DNA of 64,000 nucleotides from positions 2,666,001 to 2,730,000 of the forward strand of contig NZ_CP078145.1 in NCBI RefSeq assembly GCF_019222765.1, in the 5' to 3' direction. The position numbers and the translations under genes were made by a program. The notes under the pieces were generated by a model that was not told the DNA's origin, ran no database searches, and saw only the letters and a list, made by a program, of their open reading frames with translations. Below, one piece after another: positions 17,784 through 25,588 of the stretch; within the stretch, counting starts at the first letter, position 1, and each line of letters opens with the position of its first letter. Source of the stretch: Nocardia iowensis. Its GTDB lineage: Bacteria > Actinomycetota > Actinomycetes > Mycobacteriales > Mycobacteriaceae.

Positions 17784-18704
17784 TTGAACGCTTCCCTAGG
17801 CGGTTCGGTGGTCGATTCGTCGGCGGCCGGGCGGTCCGACCTGGACGTGCTGCTCGGTCTGCTCGATCTGGAGCAGATGGACGAGGACGTCTTCGTCGGT
17901 CAGCATCCGGAGAAGGTGTGGAGCCGGACCTTCGGTGGCCAGCTCGTCGCGCAGGCGATCGTCGCGGCGGGCCGCACGGTGGGCGACCGGCCGGTGCACG
18001 CGGTCAACGCGCATTTCGTGCGCGGCGGCGACACCAAGAAGCCGATCGAGTACCGGGTGGACCGGCACCGCGACGGCCGCGCGTTCGCCAACCGCACCGT
18101 CACCGCGCTGCAGGACGATCAGGAGCTGTTCGTCATGCTCGCGGCGTTCCAGGACTGGAACAAGGGGCTCGAGCACGGGCATCCGCTGCCGGAAGTGCCG
18201 GACCCGGAGACGCTGCCTCGGGTGGAGGAGAGCTTCGAAGGCTTGGAAGACAAGCTGGAGATGTTCATCAAGGCGCCGCACCCGATCGACATGCGCTACA
18301 CCAACGACCCGGCCTGGATTTTGAAGGGCACGGGGGAGCGGCTCAACCACAATCGGGTGTGGATGCGCACGGACGGGAAACTGCCCGACGATCCGCTGTT
18401 GCACGTCGCGACGCTGGGTTATTCATCCGACACCACGGTGCTGGATTCGATCATCACCACGCACGGACTTTCCTGGGGACTCGACCGGATCGTCGCGGCG
18501 ACGGTGAATCATTCGATCTGGTTCCACCGGCCGTTCCGATTCGACGAGTGGGCGCTCTACGCCACCGAATCCCCGGTTGCCTCGGGCTCGCGCGGCCTGG
18601 CCACCGGTCGCTTCTTCTCCCGCTCCGGTGAGCTGCTGGCCACCACCGTGCAGGAGGGGCTGATTCGCCACTTCCCGGCGCGGCAGTCCGCGCGCAAGGG
18701 GTGA
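17784..18704 (+). CDS. tesB: Acyl-CoA thioesterase II
   Basis: The 306-residue double-hotdog protein hydrolyses acyl-CoA esters. The N-terminal hotdog has FVGQHPEKVWSRTFGGQLVAQAIVAAGRTV and the loop VHAVNAHFVRGGDTKKPIEYRVDRHRDGRAFANRTVTALQ. The C-terminal hotdog has HVATLGYSSDTTVLDS with the catalytic Asp, and the late motif WFHRPFRFDEWALY. TTG directly after the pyk stop is used as start, with GAGGAGG eight bases before it. The pairing with pyk matches M. tuberculosis tesB1 (Rv1618). Confidence 0.93.
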   Translation: MNASLGGSVVDSSAAGRSDLDVLLGLLDLEQMDEDVFVGQHPEKVWSRTFGGQLVAQAIVAAGRTVGDRPVHAVNAHFVRGGDTKKPIEYRVDRHRDGRAFANRTVTALQDDQELFVMLAAFQDWNKGLEHGHPLPEVPDPETLPRVEESFEGLEDKLEMFIKAPHPIDMRYTNDPAWILKGTGERLNHNRVWMRTDGKLPDDPLLHVATLGYSSDTTVLDSIITTHGLSWGLDRIVAATVNHSIWFHRPFRFDEWALYATESPVASGSRGLATGRFFSRSGELLATTVQEGLIRHFPARQSARKG

Positions 18705-18727
18705 GCACGCACCGATAGCTACCGAGC

Positions 18728-18760
18728 CGACTTCCCGGTTGTCGATCCGCCGGGAAGTCG
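18728..18760 (+). terminator. Terminator hairpin after tesB
   Basis: An 11-base-pair perfect stem CGACTTCCCGG/CCGGGAAGTCG with an 11-base loop lies between two converging genes. Confidence 0.6.
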
Positions 18761-18808
18761 CTGCGGTGCAGTCGGATTCAGTGTTGATGCGCGTTCAGTG
18801 GCGGTACG

Positions 18809-19228
18809 TCAGATCCGTTCCCGCTCGATGTCGAGGTCGACGTCGGCGCGCTGCCTGGCGCGGATCGAGAACGGAATGTTCTGGCCAGGCTCGGTGCGCG
18901 CGACGCCGTAGATCCCGTGCAGCAGTTGCTGTTCCAGTCGCGCCGTGTCGGCATCGGTGAGTTCGGTCGGCGCGCCGACCAGGCTGAGTGCGATCTCGTA
19001 GGTGCCGCGGTCGCCCGGCTCGTCGCCGGGATGTTCCATCCGCCACTGTGTTTCGAGCGTCACGTGGATCGGATCGTCGGTGTCCACCGGCAGCGTGAAG
19101 CGCCACGCGAACACCTCGCGGTCCTGCAGATGGTCGTCCACGACCGCGCGCACGGTCTCGACGACTCGTTCGAGGGTTTCCGGTGTCACATACACATGGA
19201 GCGAAACATCCGAAATGCGTTTCGGCAT
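18809..19228 (-). CDS. Conserved hypothetical protein
   Basis: The 139-residue protein starts MPKRISDVSLHVYVTPETLER, with an AGGAA-type ribosome site in the preceding bases; a start 28 codons earlier is possible but lacks support. It is soluble, alternates strands and helices, and has neither a signal peptide nor a motif that I recognise. Its N-terminal half contains the pattern VVETVRAVVDDHLQDREVFAWRFTLPVD. It lies downstream of the phosphatase gene on the same strand, 133 bases away. Confidence 0.65.
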   Translation of the reverse strand: MPKRISDVSLHVYVTPETLERVVETVRAVVDDHLQDREVFAWRFTLPVDTDDPIHVTLETQWRMEHPGDEPGDRGTYEIALSLVGAPTELTDADTARLEQQLLHGIYGVARTEPGQNIPFSIRARQRADVDLDIERERI

Positions 19229-19361
19229 GTCTATTCCTGTCGTGTGTCGAACCAGCAACGGCGGAAGTTGTTGTCCGCGGGAGTGTAATACCTTTTGCGC
19301 GAAAATGGACATAGCAGCCCTGCATTGCTGTGTCGGGCGGGCCTATTGTCCGGTCCGGGGC

Positions 19362-19982
19362 CTACTTGATGCGGTGCGCCGCCAGGAAAGACGCCAGTGG
19401 TGCGTCGGCCGCGTCCGGCTCGATGACCAGGCCGGTGCGCTCGTCGGCGACCGGCCGGGACTGCTCGTAGGGCGCAAGCGCGAGCAGCAGCGGAACCAAT
19501 GCTTCGGCGATCCGATCGCTCACCTCGCAGTAGGCCTGCTCGGATAGCCCGATCGGGTCGGCGATGTTCTCCCGGCCGACGAACGCCAGATCGTTGCGGG
19601 CCTGATGCAGTTCGGCGATCGTGCGCGCACCGGTGACGTGCGCGATCCGGCGTGCTTCCAGCAGGGTGAAGGTGCGTGCGGCCACCCCGAAGCCCATTTC
19701 GCTGATCTGGTCGCGGATCTGCTGGGTCATGGCCAGCACCAGATCGGCGTTGTCGACCATCTCGTCCTTCAGCCGCCGTGCCTTGAAGTCGCTTGGATCC
19801 GCGCCGAGTCCGGCGATGGCCTGCGCGGCCAGCGGTTCGACCGGAAAGCCCACCAGCGCACGCGTTCCGGCGCTTTCCGCGGTCAGGTTCGGCAGGGCGT
19901 GTTCGACCGCGAGCGCGCGGGTGAGGCGCTCGGCAATCACCGAACGGCAGACATTGCCGTTGCAGACGAACAGGACGTGCAT
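19362..19982 (-). CDS. Low-molecular-weight protein tyrosine phosphatase family
   Basis: The 206-residue protein begins MHVLFVCNGNVCRSVIAERL. The phosphate loop CNGNVCRS gives nucleophile Cys7 and Arg13, and the general acid Asp lies in ENIADPIGLSE. Known proteins of this fold dephosphorylate tyrosine or reduce arsenate. It is longer than the usual 150-160 residues: after about 165 there is an extra C-terminal part. The -10-like TACCGT six bases before the ATG suggests a leaderless mRNA. Confidence 0.88.
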   Translation of the reverse strand: MHVLFVCNGNVCRSVIAERLTRALAVEHALPNLTAESAGTRALVGFPVEPLAAQAIAGLGADPSDFKARRLKDEMVDNADLVLAMTQQIRDQISEMGFGVAARTFTLLEARRIAHVTGARTIAELHQARNDLAFVGRENIADPIGLSEQAYCEVSDRIAEALVPLLLALAPYEQSRPVADERTGLVIEPDAADAPLASFLAAHRIK

Positions 19983-20405
19983 ACGAATACGGTAAACGTT
20001 CGATAACGCCGCCGATGTCCGAAAACCTCCGAAACGCCCCCGCTGGAGGAATATTCATCTGCAGGTCAGGTGCCGTACACGGACCTCCGCGTACAAAGGG
20101 TACGCGGTGAGGTGTACGTCGCATTCGCAAATGATCATCAGGAGTGTGTCCCCCTACACTTACCCTGCGCGCAGAGCATCGAAACACACCGTTGTGATTG
20201 CCTCGTGATACGACCCGGGTAGCTACTCGAATTCGCTACTGTAGTAAGTCTTTTCGTCCACCACCGACCCGACCTCAGCCGGTTGGCCCTCAACCCGGCT
20301 CAGCCCTGCCGCTGAGTGCACACGACGTAGAAGGCACGCGACTGCGCGCATCACATTGTCGGCCCGCGATAGATCAACCATTCGCGCACACACGCAACCA
20401 CTGCA
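19983..20405. other. Long intergenic region without a supported gene
   Basis: No convincing coding frame is seen between the phosphatase start and the palindrome before tRNA-Leu. The first bases (-10-like ACGGTA complement at 19989-19994) hold the phosphatase promoter. Short inverted repeats such as AGTGT/ACACT around 20150 are too weak to name. An AT-richer patch lies near 20220-20260. Confidence 0.5.
19989..19994 (-). promoter_or_regulatory. Candidate -10 element (TACCGT) of the phosphatase gene
   Basis: On the minus strand TACCGT lies six bases before the ATG at 19980-19982, the leaderless spacing common in this window. Confidence 0.45.
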
Positions 20406-20461
20406 AGGGGGGTTCGGGGGGCGAAGCCCCGCCGAGCGGGGTCTGGGGGTTGCACCCCCAG
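20406..20461. repeat. GC-rich palindromic repeat downstream of tRNA-Leu
   Basis: Nested inverted repeats (GGGGGGCGAAGCCCC, CCCCGC/GCGGGG and TGGGGGTTGCACCCCCA) fill this stretch about 60 bases downstream of the tRNA on the minus strand. It may act as the tRNA transcript terminator. Similar G/C-palindromes are common as dispersed repeats in actinobacteria. Confidence 0.5.
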
Positions 20462-20522
20462 TGTGATGACGAGACGACCCCCGTCCGCGCGTTCCGCGGA
20501 CAGAGTTCGCCTGTCGTCGAGT

Positions 20523-20605
20523 GCCGAGTGTGGGACTCGAACCCACACGTCCTTTCGGACAACGGTTTTTGAGACCGTCGCGTCTGCCAGTTCCGCCAAC
20601 CCGGC
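20523..20605 (-). tRNA. tRNA-Leu (anticodon CAA)
   Basis: On the minus strand the acceptor stem GCCGGGT pairs with ACTCGGC (one G-T). The D-arm GGCGGAACTGGCAGACGC, the anticodon stem ACGGT/ACCGT with loop CTCAAAA (anticodon CAA, reading TTG), a long variable arm typical of Leu tRNAs, and the T-arm GTGGGTTCGAGTCCCAC are all clear. The CCA end is not encoded. Confidence 0.95.
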
Positions 20606-20767
20606 GCACCGGGGGGAAATGATAGCGGGTGGTAGGGGTCGGAAGCGAACTGGCTGCTTCCTTCGGCGGGCAAGCGCGGTTTGCCCTGGGTATATGCGTT
20701 CTATGCCGAAGTGAAAGGTACTCTTTACATCACTCGATAGCGCGGTGGCGAGGTCGATGGTCGGCTA

Positions 20768-20785
20768 GTTGGACCAACGTCCAAC
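20768..20785 (+). promoter_or_regulatory. Inverted repeat in the pdtaR upstream region
   Basis: GTTGGAC-CAAC-GTCCAAC is a perfect 7-base-pair hairpin about 45 bases before the tandem repeat units. It has no T-run, so it could be an operator or mRNA element rather than a terminator. Confidence 0.3.
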
Positions 20786-20829
20786 CTCCGGCGGGTCGGG
20801 ACAGGCATCTGAAGCAGAGGGGTCTACCT

Positions 20830-20987
20830 ATGAGTGAGCGCAGCGAGCGAATCATGTGCCAGCGCGCCGTGCGCATGCTGGAACCGAGCGTCAGCGAGGT
20901 GCAGGCATGAGTGAGCGCAGCGAGCGAATCATGTGCCAGCGCGCCGTGCGCATGCCGGAACCGAGCGTCAGCGAGGTGCAGGCATGA
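20830..20987 (+). repeat. Tandem pair of MIRU-like 77-base units upstream of pdtaR
   Basis: Two 27-codon mini-ORFs stand head to tail: 20830-20910 and 20907-20987. Each starts ATGAGTGAGCG, codes for MSERSERIMCQRAVRM and ends VSEVQA-stop, and each stop overlaps the next ATG as ATGA. The two units differ at a single base (CTG versus CCG in the codon after RM). The last overlap is with the pdtaR ATG at 20984. This is the arrangement described for MIRU arrays in the mycobacterial senX3-regX3 operon. Confidence 0.8.
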
Positions 20988-21601
20988 GCACAGCAGCAGG
21001 GGGCGCAAGCACGAAGCGCGACACGGGGGCAAAGCGGGTTGTCGTCGCCGAGGACGAAGCGCTCATCCGCATGGATCTGGTCGAGATGCTGACCGAAGAG
21101 GGCTATCTGGTGGTCGGCGAGGCGGGTGACGGCCAGCAGGCGGTGGATCTCGCGGTGGAGCATCGGCCGGATCTGGTCATCATGGATGTGAAGATGCCGC
21201 GCCGCGACGGTATCGACGCCGCCGCCGAGATCGCGTCGAAACGTGTTGCGCCGGTGGTGATCTTGACCGCGTTCAGTCAGCGCGACCTGGTCGAGCGGGC
21301 CCGCGACGCGGGCGCGATGGCCTATCTGGTGAAGCCGTTCACCAAGTCGGATCTGGTGCCCGCGATCGAGCTGGCGGCCAGCCGCTTCCACGAGATCACC
21401 GCGCTGGAGAGCGAGGTGGCGAATCTGTCCGACCGGCTGGAGACGCGCAAGCTGGTGGAGCGCGCCAAGGGCGTGCTGATGCAGACGCAGGGTCTTTCCG
21501 AGCCGCAGGCCTTCAAGTGGATTCAGCGGACCGCAATGGACCGACGCACTACCATGAAGGCGGTTGCCGAGGTCGTGCTGGAGAACCTCGCACCCAAGTG
21601 A
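20984..21601 (+). CDS. pdtaR: ANTAR-domain response regulator PdtaR
   Basis: The 205-residue protein has a receiver domain (VVVAEDEALIRMDLVEML acidic pocket, phospho-acceptor in DLVIMDVKMP, TAFSQ threonine, VKPF lysine) and a C-terminal ANTAR RNA-binding domain (ETRKLVERAKGVLMQTQGLSEPQAFKWIQRTAMDRRTTM). By analogy with Rv1626, also 205 residues, it is phosphorylated by the kinase PdtaS and acts as an antiterminator on RNA hairpins. The ATG at 20984, overlapped by the last mini-ORF stop, is preferred over an in-frame ATG at 20933 inside the repeat. Confidence 0.93.
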   Translation: MSTAAGGASTKRDTGAKRVVVAEDEALIRMDLVEMLTEEGYLVVGEAGDGQQAVDLAVEHRPDLVIMDVKMPRRDGIDAAAEIASKRVAPVVILTAFSQRDLVERARDAGAMAYLVKPFTKSDLVPAIELAASRFHEITALESEVANLSDRLETRKLVERAKGVLMQTQGLSEPQAFKWIQRTAMDRRTTMKAVAEVVLENLAPK

Positions 21602-21790
21602 CCTCCGCTTGCCTTCCGGGCGAGAATTTTACGCACGTGAAACGCGATCGTGAACAAAAAATTCGACCCGATGTCGCTTTCATGATGCGAATGTGATGCG
21701 GAACTAACGTACCAACGCTATGTTCTGACCGGGCTGACGTGGTCGGCCTCCTCGGCGATCCCGGGGGAGCACAGGACTTAGAGGTGAAAC

Positions 21791-23029
21791 GTGCTTAGTT
21801 CGACATGGCACAGTCGTACGACGCGAGGGGTTTTGGCTATCGGCGCTGCCGCCGCGCTGGTGCTGACCGGTTGTAGTGACAAATCGACCGACAACGGTTC
21901 GGGCCCGACCGGCACCAACGGTGCAGCCGGCCTGTCCATCCAGCCGGTAGTGCAGGTGGACATCAACGGCAAAGAAGTTCCGAAGACCGACCCGGCCAAG
22001 GCCGCCGACCCCGCGGGTGACGGCAAGGCGACCTGCGCGCCGACCACGGTCGCCTTCGCCGGCCCGTTGACCGGCCCGAACGCCGCTCTCGGGATCAACA
22101 TCGACATGGGCGCGAAGCTGGCCATCGACCAGCACAACAAGGCCAACCCCGGCTGCCAGATCACGTTGAAGTCGTTCGACACCGAGGGTGACCCGCAGAA
22201 GGCCACCCAGGTGATCCCGCAGATCGTCAACGACAGGTCGATCGTCGCGCTGCTCGGCCCCACCTTCTCCGGTGAGACCAAGGCGACCGGCAAGATCCTC
22301 AGCGACGCGGGGTTGGCCTCGCTGAGCTCCTCGGCGACCAATGCCACGCTCACCCAGAACGGCTGGACCAGCTTCTTCCGCGGTCTGGCCCATGACGACG
22401 TGCAGGGTCCGTCGGTGGCGAAGTACCTGACCGGCACCGCGGGCTACAAGAAGGTCTGCGTCGTCCAGGACAACACCGACTACGGCACCGGCCTGGCCAA
22501 GAGCATCACCGACGGCCTCGGCGCCGTTGCCGATCCCGGCTGCTCGTCCAGCATCAAGGCCGGTGACAAGGACTTCTCCGCAACGGTCACCAAGGTCGCC
22601 TCGGCGAACGCGGACGCCGTGTTCTTCGCCGGTTACTACGCCGAGGGCGCGCCGCTCGCCCAGCAGCTGAAGTCCGGTGGCTTCAAGGGCGTCTTCGTCG
22701 GCCCGGACGGGGTCAACGATCCGCAGTTCCTGTCCCAGGCGGGCAGCGCGGCCAAGGGTGCGACGCTGACCTGCCCGTGTGGCCCGGCGCCGGAGAAGTT
22801 CGCGAAGGACTACAAGGCGTTGAACGGCCAGGAGTCGGGTGTGTACTCGGTGGAGGCATACGACCTGGCCACGATCCTGGCCAAGGGCATCGACGGCGGC
22901 AAGGTGACTCGCCCTGACCTGCTCGAATTCGTCCGGAACTACGACGGTGCCGGTTTGGCGCGTCAGTACAAGTGGAGCCCCAACGGGGAACTGAGCAACG
23001 CGCTGATCTGGATCTACACGGTCAAGTAA
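21791..23029 (+). CDS. livJ: Branched-chain amino-acid ABC transporter binding lipoprotein
   Basis: The 412-residue protein has a signal peptide with lipobox LTGC (Cys near residue 27), a low-complexity linker, and a type I periplasmic-binding domain of the Leu/Ile/Val family (VAFAGPLTGPNAALGINIDMGAKLAIDQHN at about residue 95). The GTG start follows GAGGTGAAAC. Its own promoter lies in the 189 bases after pdtaR. A hairpin at 23049-23088 stands between it and the permease genes, so more binding protein than permease mRNA is expected. Confidence 0.93.
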   Translation: MLSSTWHSRTTRGVLAIGAAAALVLTGCSDKSTDNGSGPTGTNGAAGLSIQPVVQVDINGKEVPKTDPAKAADPAGDGKATCAPTTVAFAGPLTGPNAALGINIDMGAKLAIDQHNKANPGCQITLKSFDTEGDPQKATQVIPQIVNDRSIVALLGPTFSGETKATGKILSDAGLASLSSSATNATLTQNGWTSFFRGLAHDDVQGPSVAKYLTGTAGYKKVCVVQDNTDYGTGLAKSITDGLGAVADPGCSSSIKAGDKDFSATVTKVASANADAVFFAGYYAEGAPLAQQLKSGGFKGVFVGPDGVNDPQFLSQAGSAAKGATLTCPCGPAPEKFAKDYKALNGQESGVYSVEAYDLATILAKGIDGGKVTRPDLLEFVRNYDGAGLARQYKWSPNGELSNALIWIYTVK

Positions 23030-23048
23030 CCCATACACACGAGTCGCG

Positions 23049-23088
23049 CAGCACGTACCGGGGTTCGCGCGAATCCCGATACGTGCTG
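23049..23088 (+). terminator. Hairpin between livJ and livH
   Basis: CAGCACGTA...TACGTGCTG with an inner CGGG/CCCG extension forms a long stem followed by CTGTTT. It probably stops part of the transcripts, leaving the permease genes expressed at a lower level. Confidence 0.65.
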
Positions 23089-23105
23089 CTGTTTCGTGAG
23101 GGCGA

Positions 23106-24164
23106 ATGAATGAGGGCGAATTACGAATGACTTCCACTGCAATAGTCGGCGCGGTACAACTCGCCGACGGCTCGATCGACTTCAACTATCAAGGAGTGAT
23201 CGACGATTTCTGGCGACTGACCGTCGACGGATTGTCCTATGGTGCTATCTACGCACTGGTCGCTGTCGGCTACACCCTGGTCTACGGCGTTTTGCGGCTT
23301 ATCAATTTTGCCCATTCGGAAATATTCATGCTCGGCCTGTTCGGTCAGTATGTCGGACTGATGTTGCTCGGATTTTCGCCGAGCGGTGATGTCTACTCGC
23401 AGGGCATCATCCTCACCATCACCTATCTGGCGTTGGCGATGATCTTCGGCATGGCGGTCTCCGGTGCCGCGGCTGTCGGATTGGAACGCGTCGCCTATCG
23501 GCCGCTGCGCAGGCGCGGCGCCAAGCCCCTGATCTTTCTCATCACCGCCATCGGCGCCTCGTTCGTGATCCAGGAGATCGTGCACTTCGTGCTGCCCAAG
23601 ATCTGGCCGAGTCTGGGTGGCACCAACGCCCAGAAGCCGATCATGCTGGTGGAGCCGACCAAACAGTTCAGCTTCGGCGGCGCGGACATCACCAACATCA
23701 CCATCGTGATCATCGTCGCCGCGGTGATCTTGGCGATCGTCACCGAACTGCTGATCAACCAGACCAAGTTCGGCCGCGGCATCCGAGCTGTGGCGCAGGA
23801 TCCCGACACCGCGACGCTCATGGGCGTCTCGCGAGAACGCGTCATCATGCTCACCTTCCTCATCGGCGGTGTGCTCGCCGGTGCGGCCGCGCTGCTGTAC
23901 GCGCTCAAGATTCCGAACGGGATCATCTACTCGGGCGGATTCATCCTCGGCATCAAGGCTTTCAGTGCCGCGGTGCTCGGCGGTATCGGCAACCTGCGCG
24001 GCGCGCTGCTCGGCGGCCTGCTGCTCGGGCTGGCGGAGAACTACGGCCAGATCCTGTTCGGCACCGAATGGCGCGACGTGGTCGCGTTCGTGGTGCTGGT
24101 GCTGGTCTTGATGATTCGGCCCACCGGCATTCTGGGTGAGAGTCTCGGGAAGGCGCGCGCATGA
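23106..24164 (+). CDS. livH: Branched-chain amino-acid ABC transporter permease LivH
   Basis: The 352-residue protein has about eight membrane helices. The N-terminal GLSYGAIYALVAVGYTLVYGVLRLINFAHSEIFMLG and the coupling loop RGIRAVAQDPDTATLMGVSRERV are typical of LivH. An N-terminal extension of about 35 residues precedes the first helix. Either ATG 23106 (GAGGG nearby) or ATG 23127 could be the start. It overlaps livM by ATGA. Confidence 0.93.
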   Translation: MNEGELRMTSTAIVGAVQLADGSIDFNYQGVIDDFWRLTVDGLSYGAIYALVAVGYTLVYGVLRLINFAHSEIFMLGLFGQYVGLMLLGFSPSGDVYSQGIILTITYLALAMIFGMAVSGAAAVGLERVAYRPLRRRGAKPLIFLITAIGASFVIQEIVHFVLPKIWPSLGGTNAQKPIMLVEPTKQFSFGGADITNITIVIIVAAVILAIVTELLINQTKFGRGIRAVAQDPDTATLMGVSRERVIMLTFLIGGVLAGAAALLYALKIPNGIIYSGGFILGIKAFSAAVLGGIGNLRGALLGGLLLGLAENYGQILFGTEWRDVVAFVVLVLVLMIRPTGILGESLGKARA

Positions 24165-25588
24165 GCAACACATCAACCAAGCCCGCCGTCCCGCCCGCAC
24201 CGGAGCGGCCGATGCACGGTGTCGGTGACGCCTTGCGCTCCTGGTGGGGTGGTCTGTCCCGGCCGGCCCAGTGGGCCGTCGGTATTCCCGCCATTATCGC
24301 GCTGGCGTTGCTTCCGCTGTTCCCGCCGCCGTTCCTGGATACCCCGGGCACCAGTTTCGGCGGGGTCATGGCGCAGTTCGCCATGTATGCCCTCCTCGCT
24401 ATCGGCTTGAATGTCGTTGTCGGACAGGCTGGTCTGCTCGACCTCGGCTACGTCGGCTTCTACGCCGTCGGTGCCTATACGGTCGGTCTGCTCACCAGCC
24501 CGAACAGTCCGTGGAATCAAACCGACGGCGGCTGGCTGAGTGAAGACTGGGCGTGGCTGGCGTGCCTACCGCTGGCCGCGGCGGTCACCGCGATGTCCGG
24601 TCTGGTCCTGGGTACCCCGACGCTGCGGCTGCGCGGCGACTATCTGGCGATCGTGACGCTCGGCTTCGGCGAGATCGTCCGGTTGCTCGCCGACAACCTC
24701 GGCGATGTGACCAACGGCAGCCTCGGCTTGTCCGGTATCGCCTACCCACAGGTCGGTGAGTCGGCTGAGCGACCAAACGGCATCTTCTCCTCCGGCAATG
24801 TCGGCGACGCGGATTCGGCGAACATCTTCGACAAGGCCAATGCCGGAACCTGGTGGTTCTGGATCGGCATGGTGCTGGTGATCCTCACCCTGCTGATCGT
24901 CGGCAACCTCGAGCGCAGCCGAGTCGGCCGGGCCTGGGTCGCGATCCGCGAAGACGAGGACGCGGCCGAGGTCATGGGCGTGCCCGCGTTCAAGTTCAAG
25001 CTGTGGGCCTTCACGATCGGCGCCGCGGTCGGCGGATTGTCCGGCGCGCTGTACGCGGGTCAGGTGCAGTTCATCAACCCGACCGGGTTCAACATCATCA
25101 ACTCGATGCTGTTCCTGTGCGCGGTCGTCATCGGCGGGCAGGGCAACAAGCTCGGCGTGATCGTCGGCGCATTCATCATCGTGTACTTGCCGAACCGACT
25201 GCTGTCGGTGCAGGCGGTCGGTCAGACGGCGGTCGGCTGGATCTCCCTCGCCTTCACCGTCGCCCTCGTCGTCGCGCTGATCGTGGTGTGGCGCAGGTGG
25301 GCTCGCAATCAGGAACGTCCGATCAAATTCGGCTATCTGGCCGCGGCGGCCGTGTCGGTGATCGTGATGCTCGTGGTGCTCAACAACGTGCTCAGGTTCC
25401 AGGCGCCCGGCGCACAGTCGCTCGGTGACTACAAGTATCTGTTCTTCGGGATCACGCTGATGGTGCTCATGATCTTCAAACCGCAGGGCCTGTTCCCGGT
25501 CCGGCAGAAGTTGCTCGCCTACGGGCGGCAGGTATATCAAGCCGTGCGTAAGCCGTTCGGCGACGAGACGATCGGAGCGAACCGATGA
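24161..25588 (+). CDS. livM: Branched-chain amino-acid ABC transporter permease LivM
   Basis: The 475-residue permease has about ten helices. Family residues include GLNVVVGQAGLLDLGYVGFYAVGAYT and the ATPase docking loop SRVGRAWVAIREDEDAAEVMGVPAFKFKLWAF. It extends beyond the usual LivM with a further helix pair after residue 390. Start and stop overlap livH and livG by four bases, so the subunits are translationally coupled. Confidence 0.93.
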   Translation: MSNTSTKPAVPPAPERPMHGVGDALRSWWGGLSRPAQWAVGIPAIIALALLPLFPPPFLDTPGTSFGGVMAQFAMYALLAIGLNVVVGQAGLLDLGYVGFYAVGAYTVGLLTSPNSPWNQTDGGWLSEDWAWLACLPLAAAVTAMSGLVLGTPTLRLRGDYLAIVTLGFGEIVRLLADNLGDVTNGSLGLSGIAYPQVGESAERPNGIFSSGNVGDADSANIFDKANAGTWWFWIGMVLVILTLLIVGNLERSRVGRAWVAIREDEDAAEVMGVPAFKFKLWAFTIGAAVGGLSGALYAGQVQFINPTGFNIINSMLFLCAVVIGGQGNKLGVIVGAFIIVYLPNRLLSVQAVGQTAVGWISLAFTVALVVALIVVWRRWARNQERPIKFGYLAAAAVSVIVMLVVLNNVLRFQAPGAQSLGDYKYLFFGITLMVLMIFKPQGLFPVRQKLLAYGRQVYQAVRKPFGDETIGANR

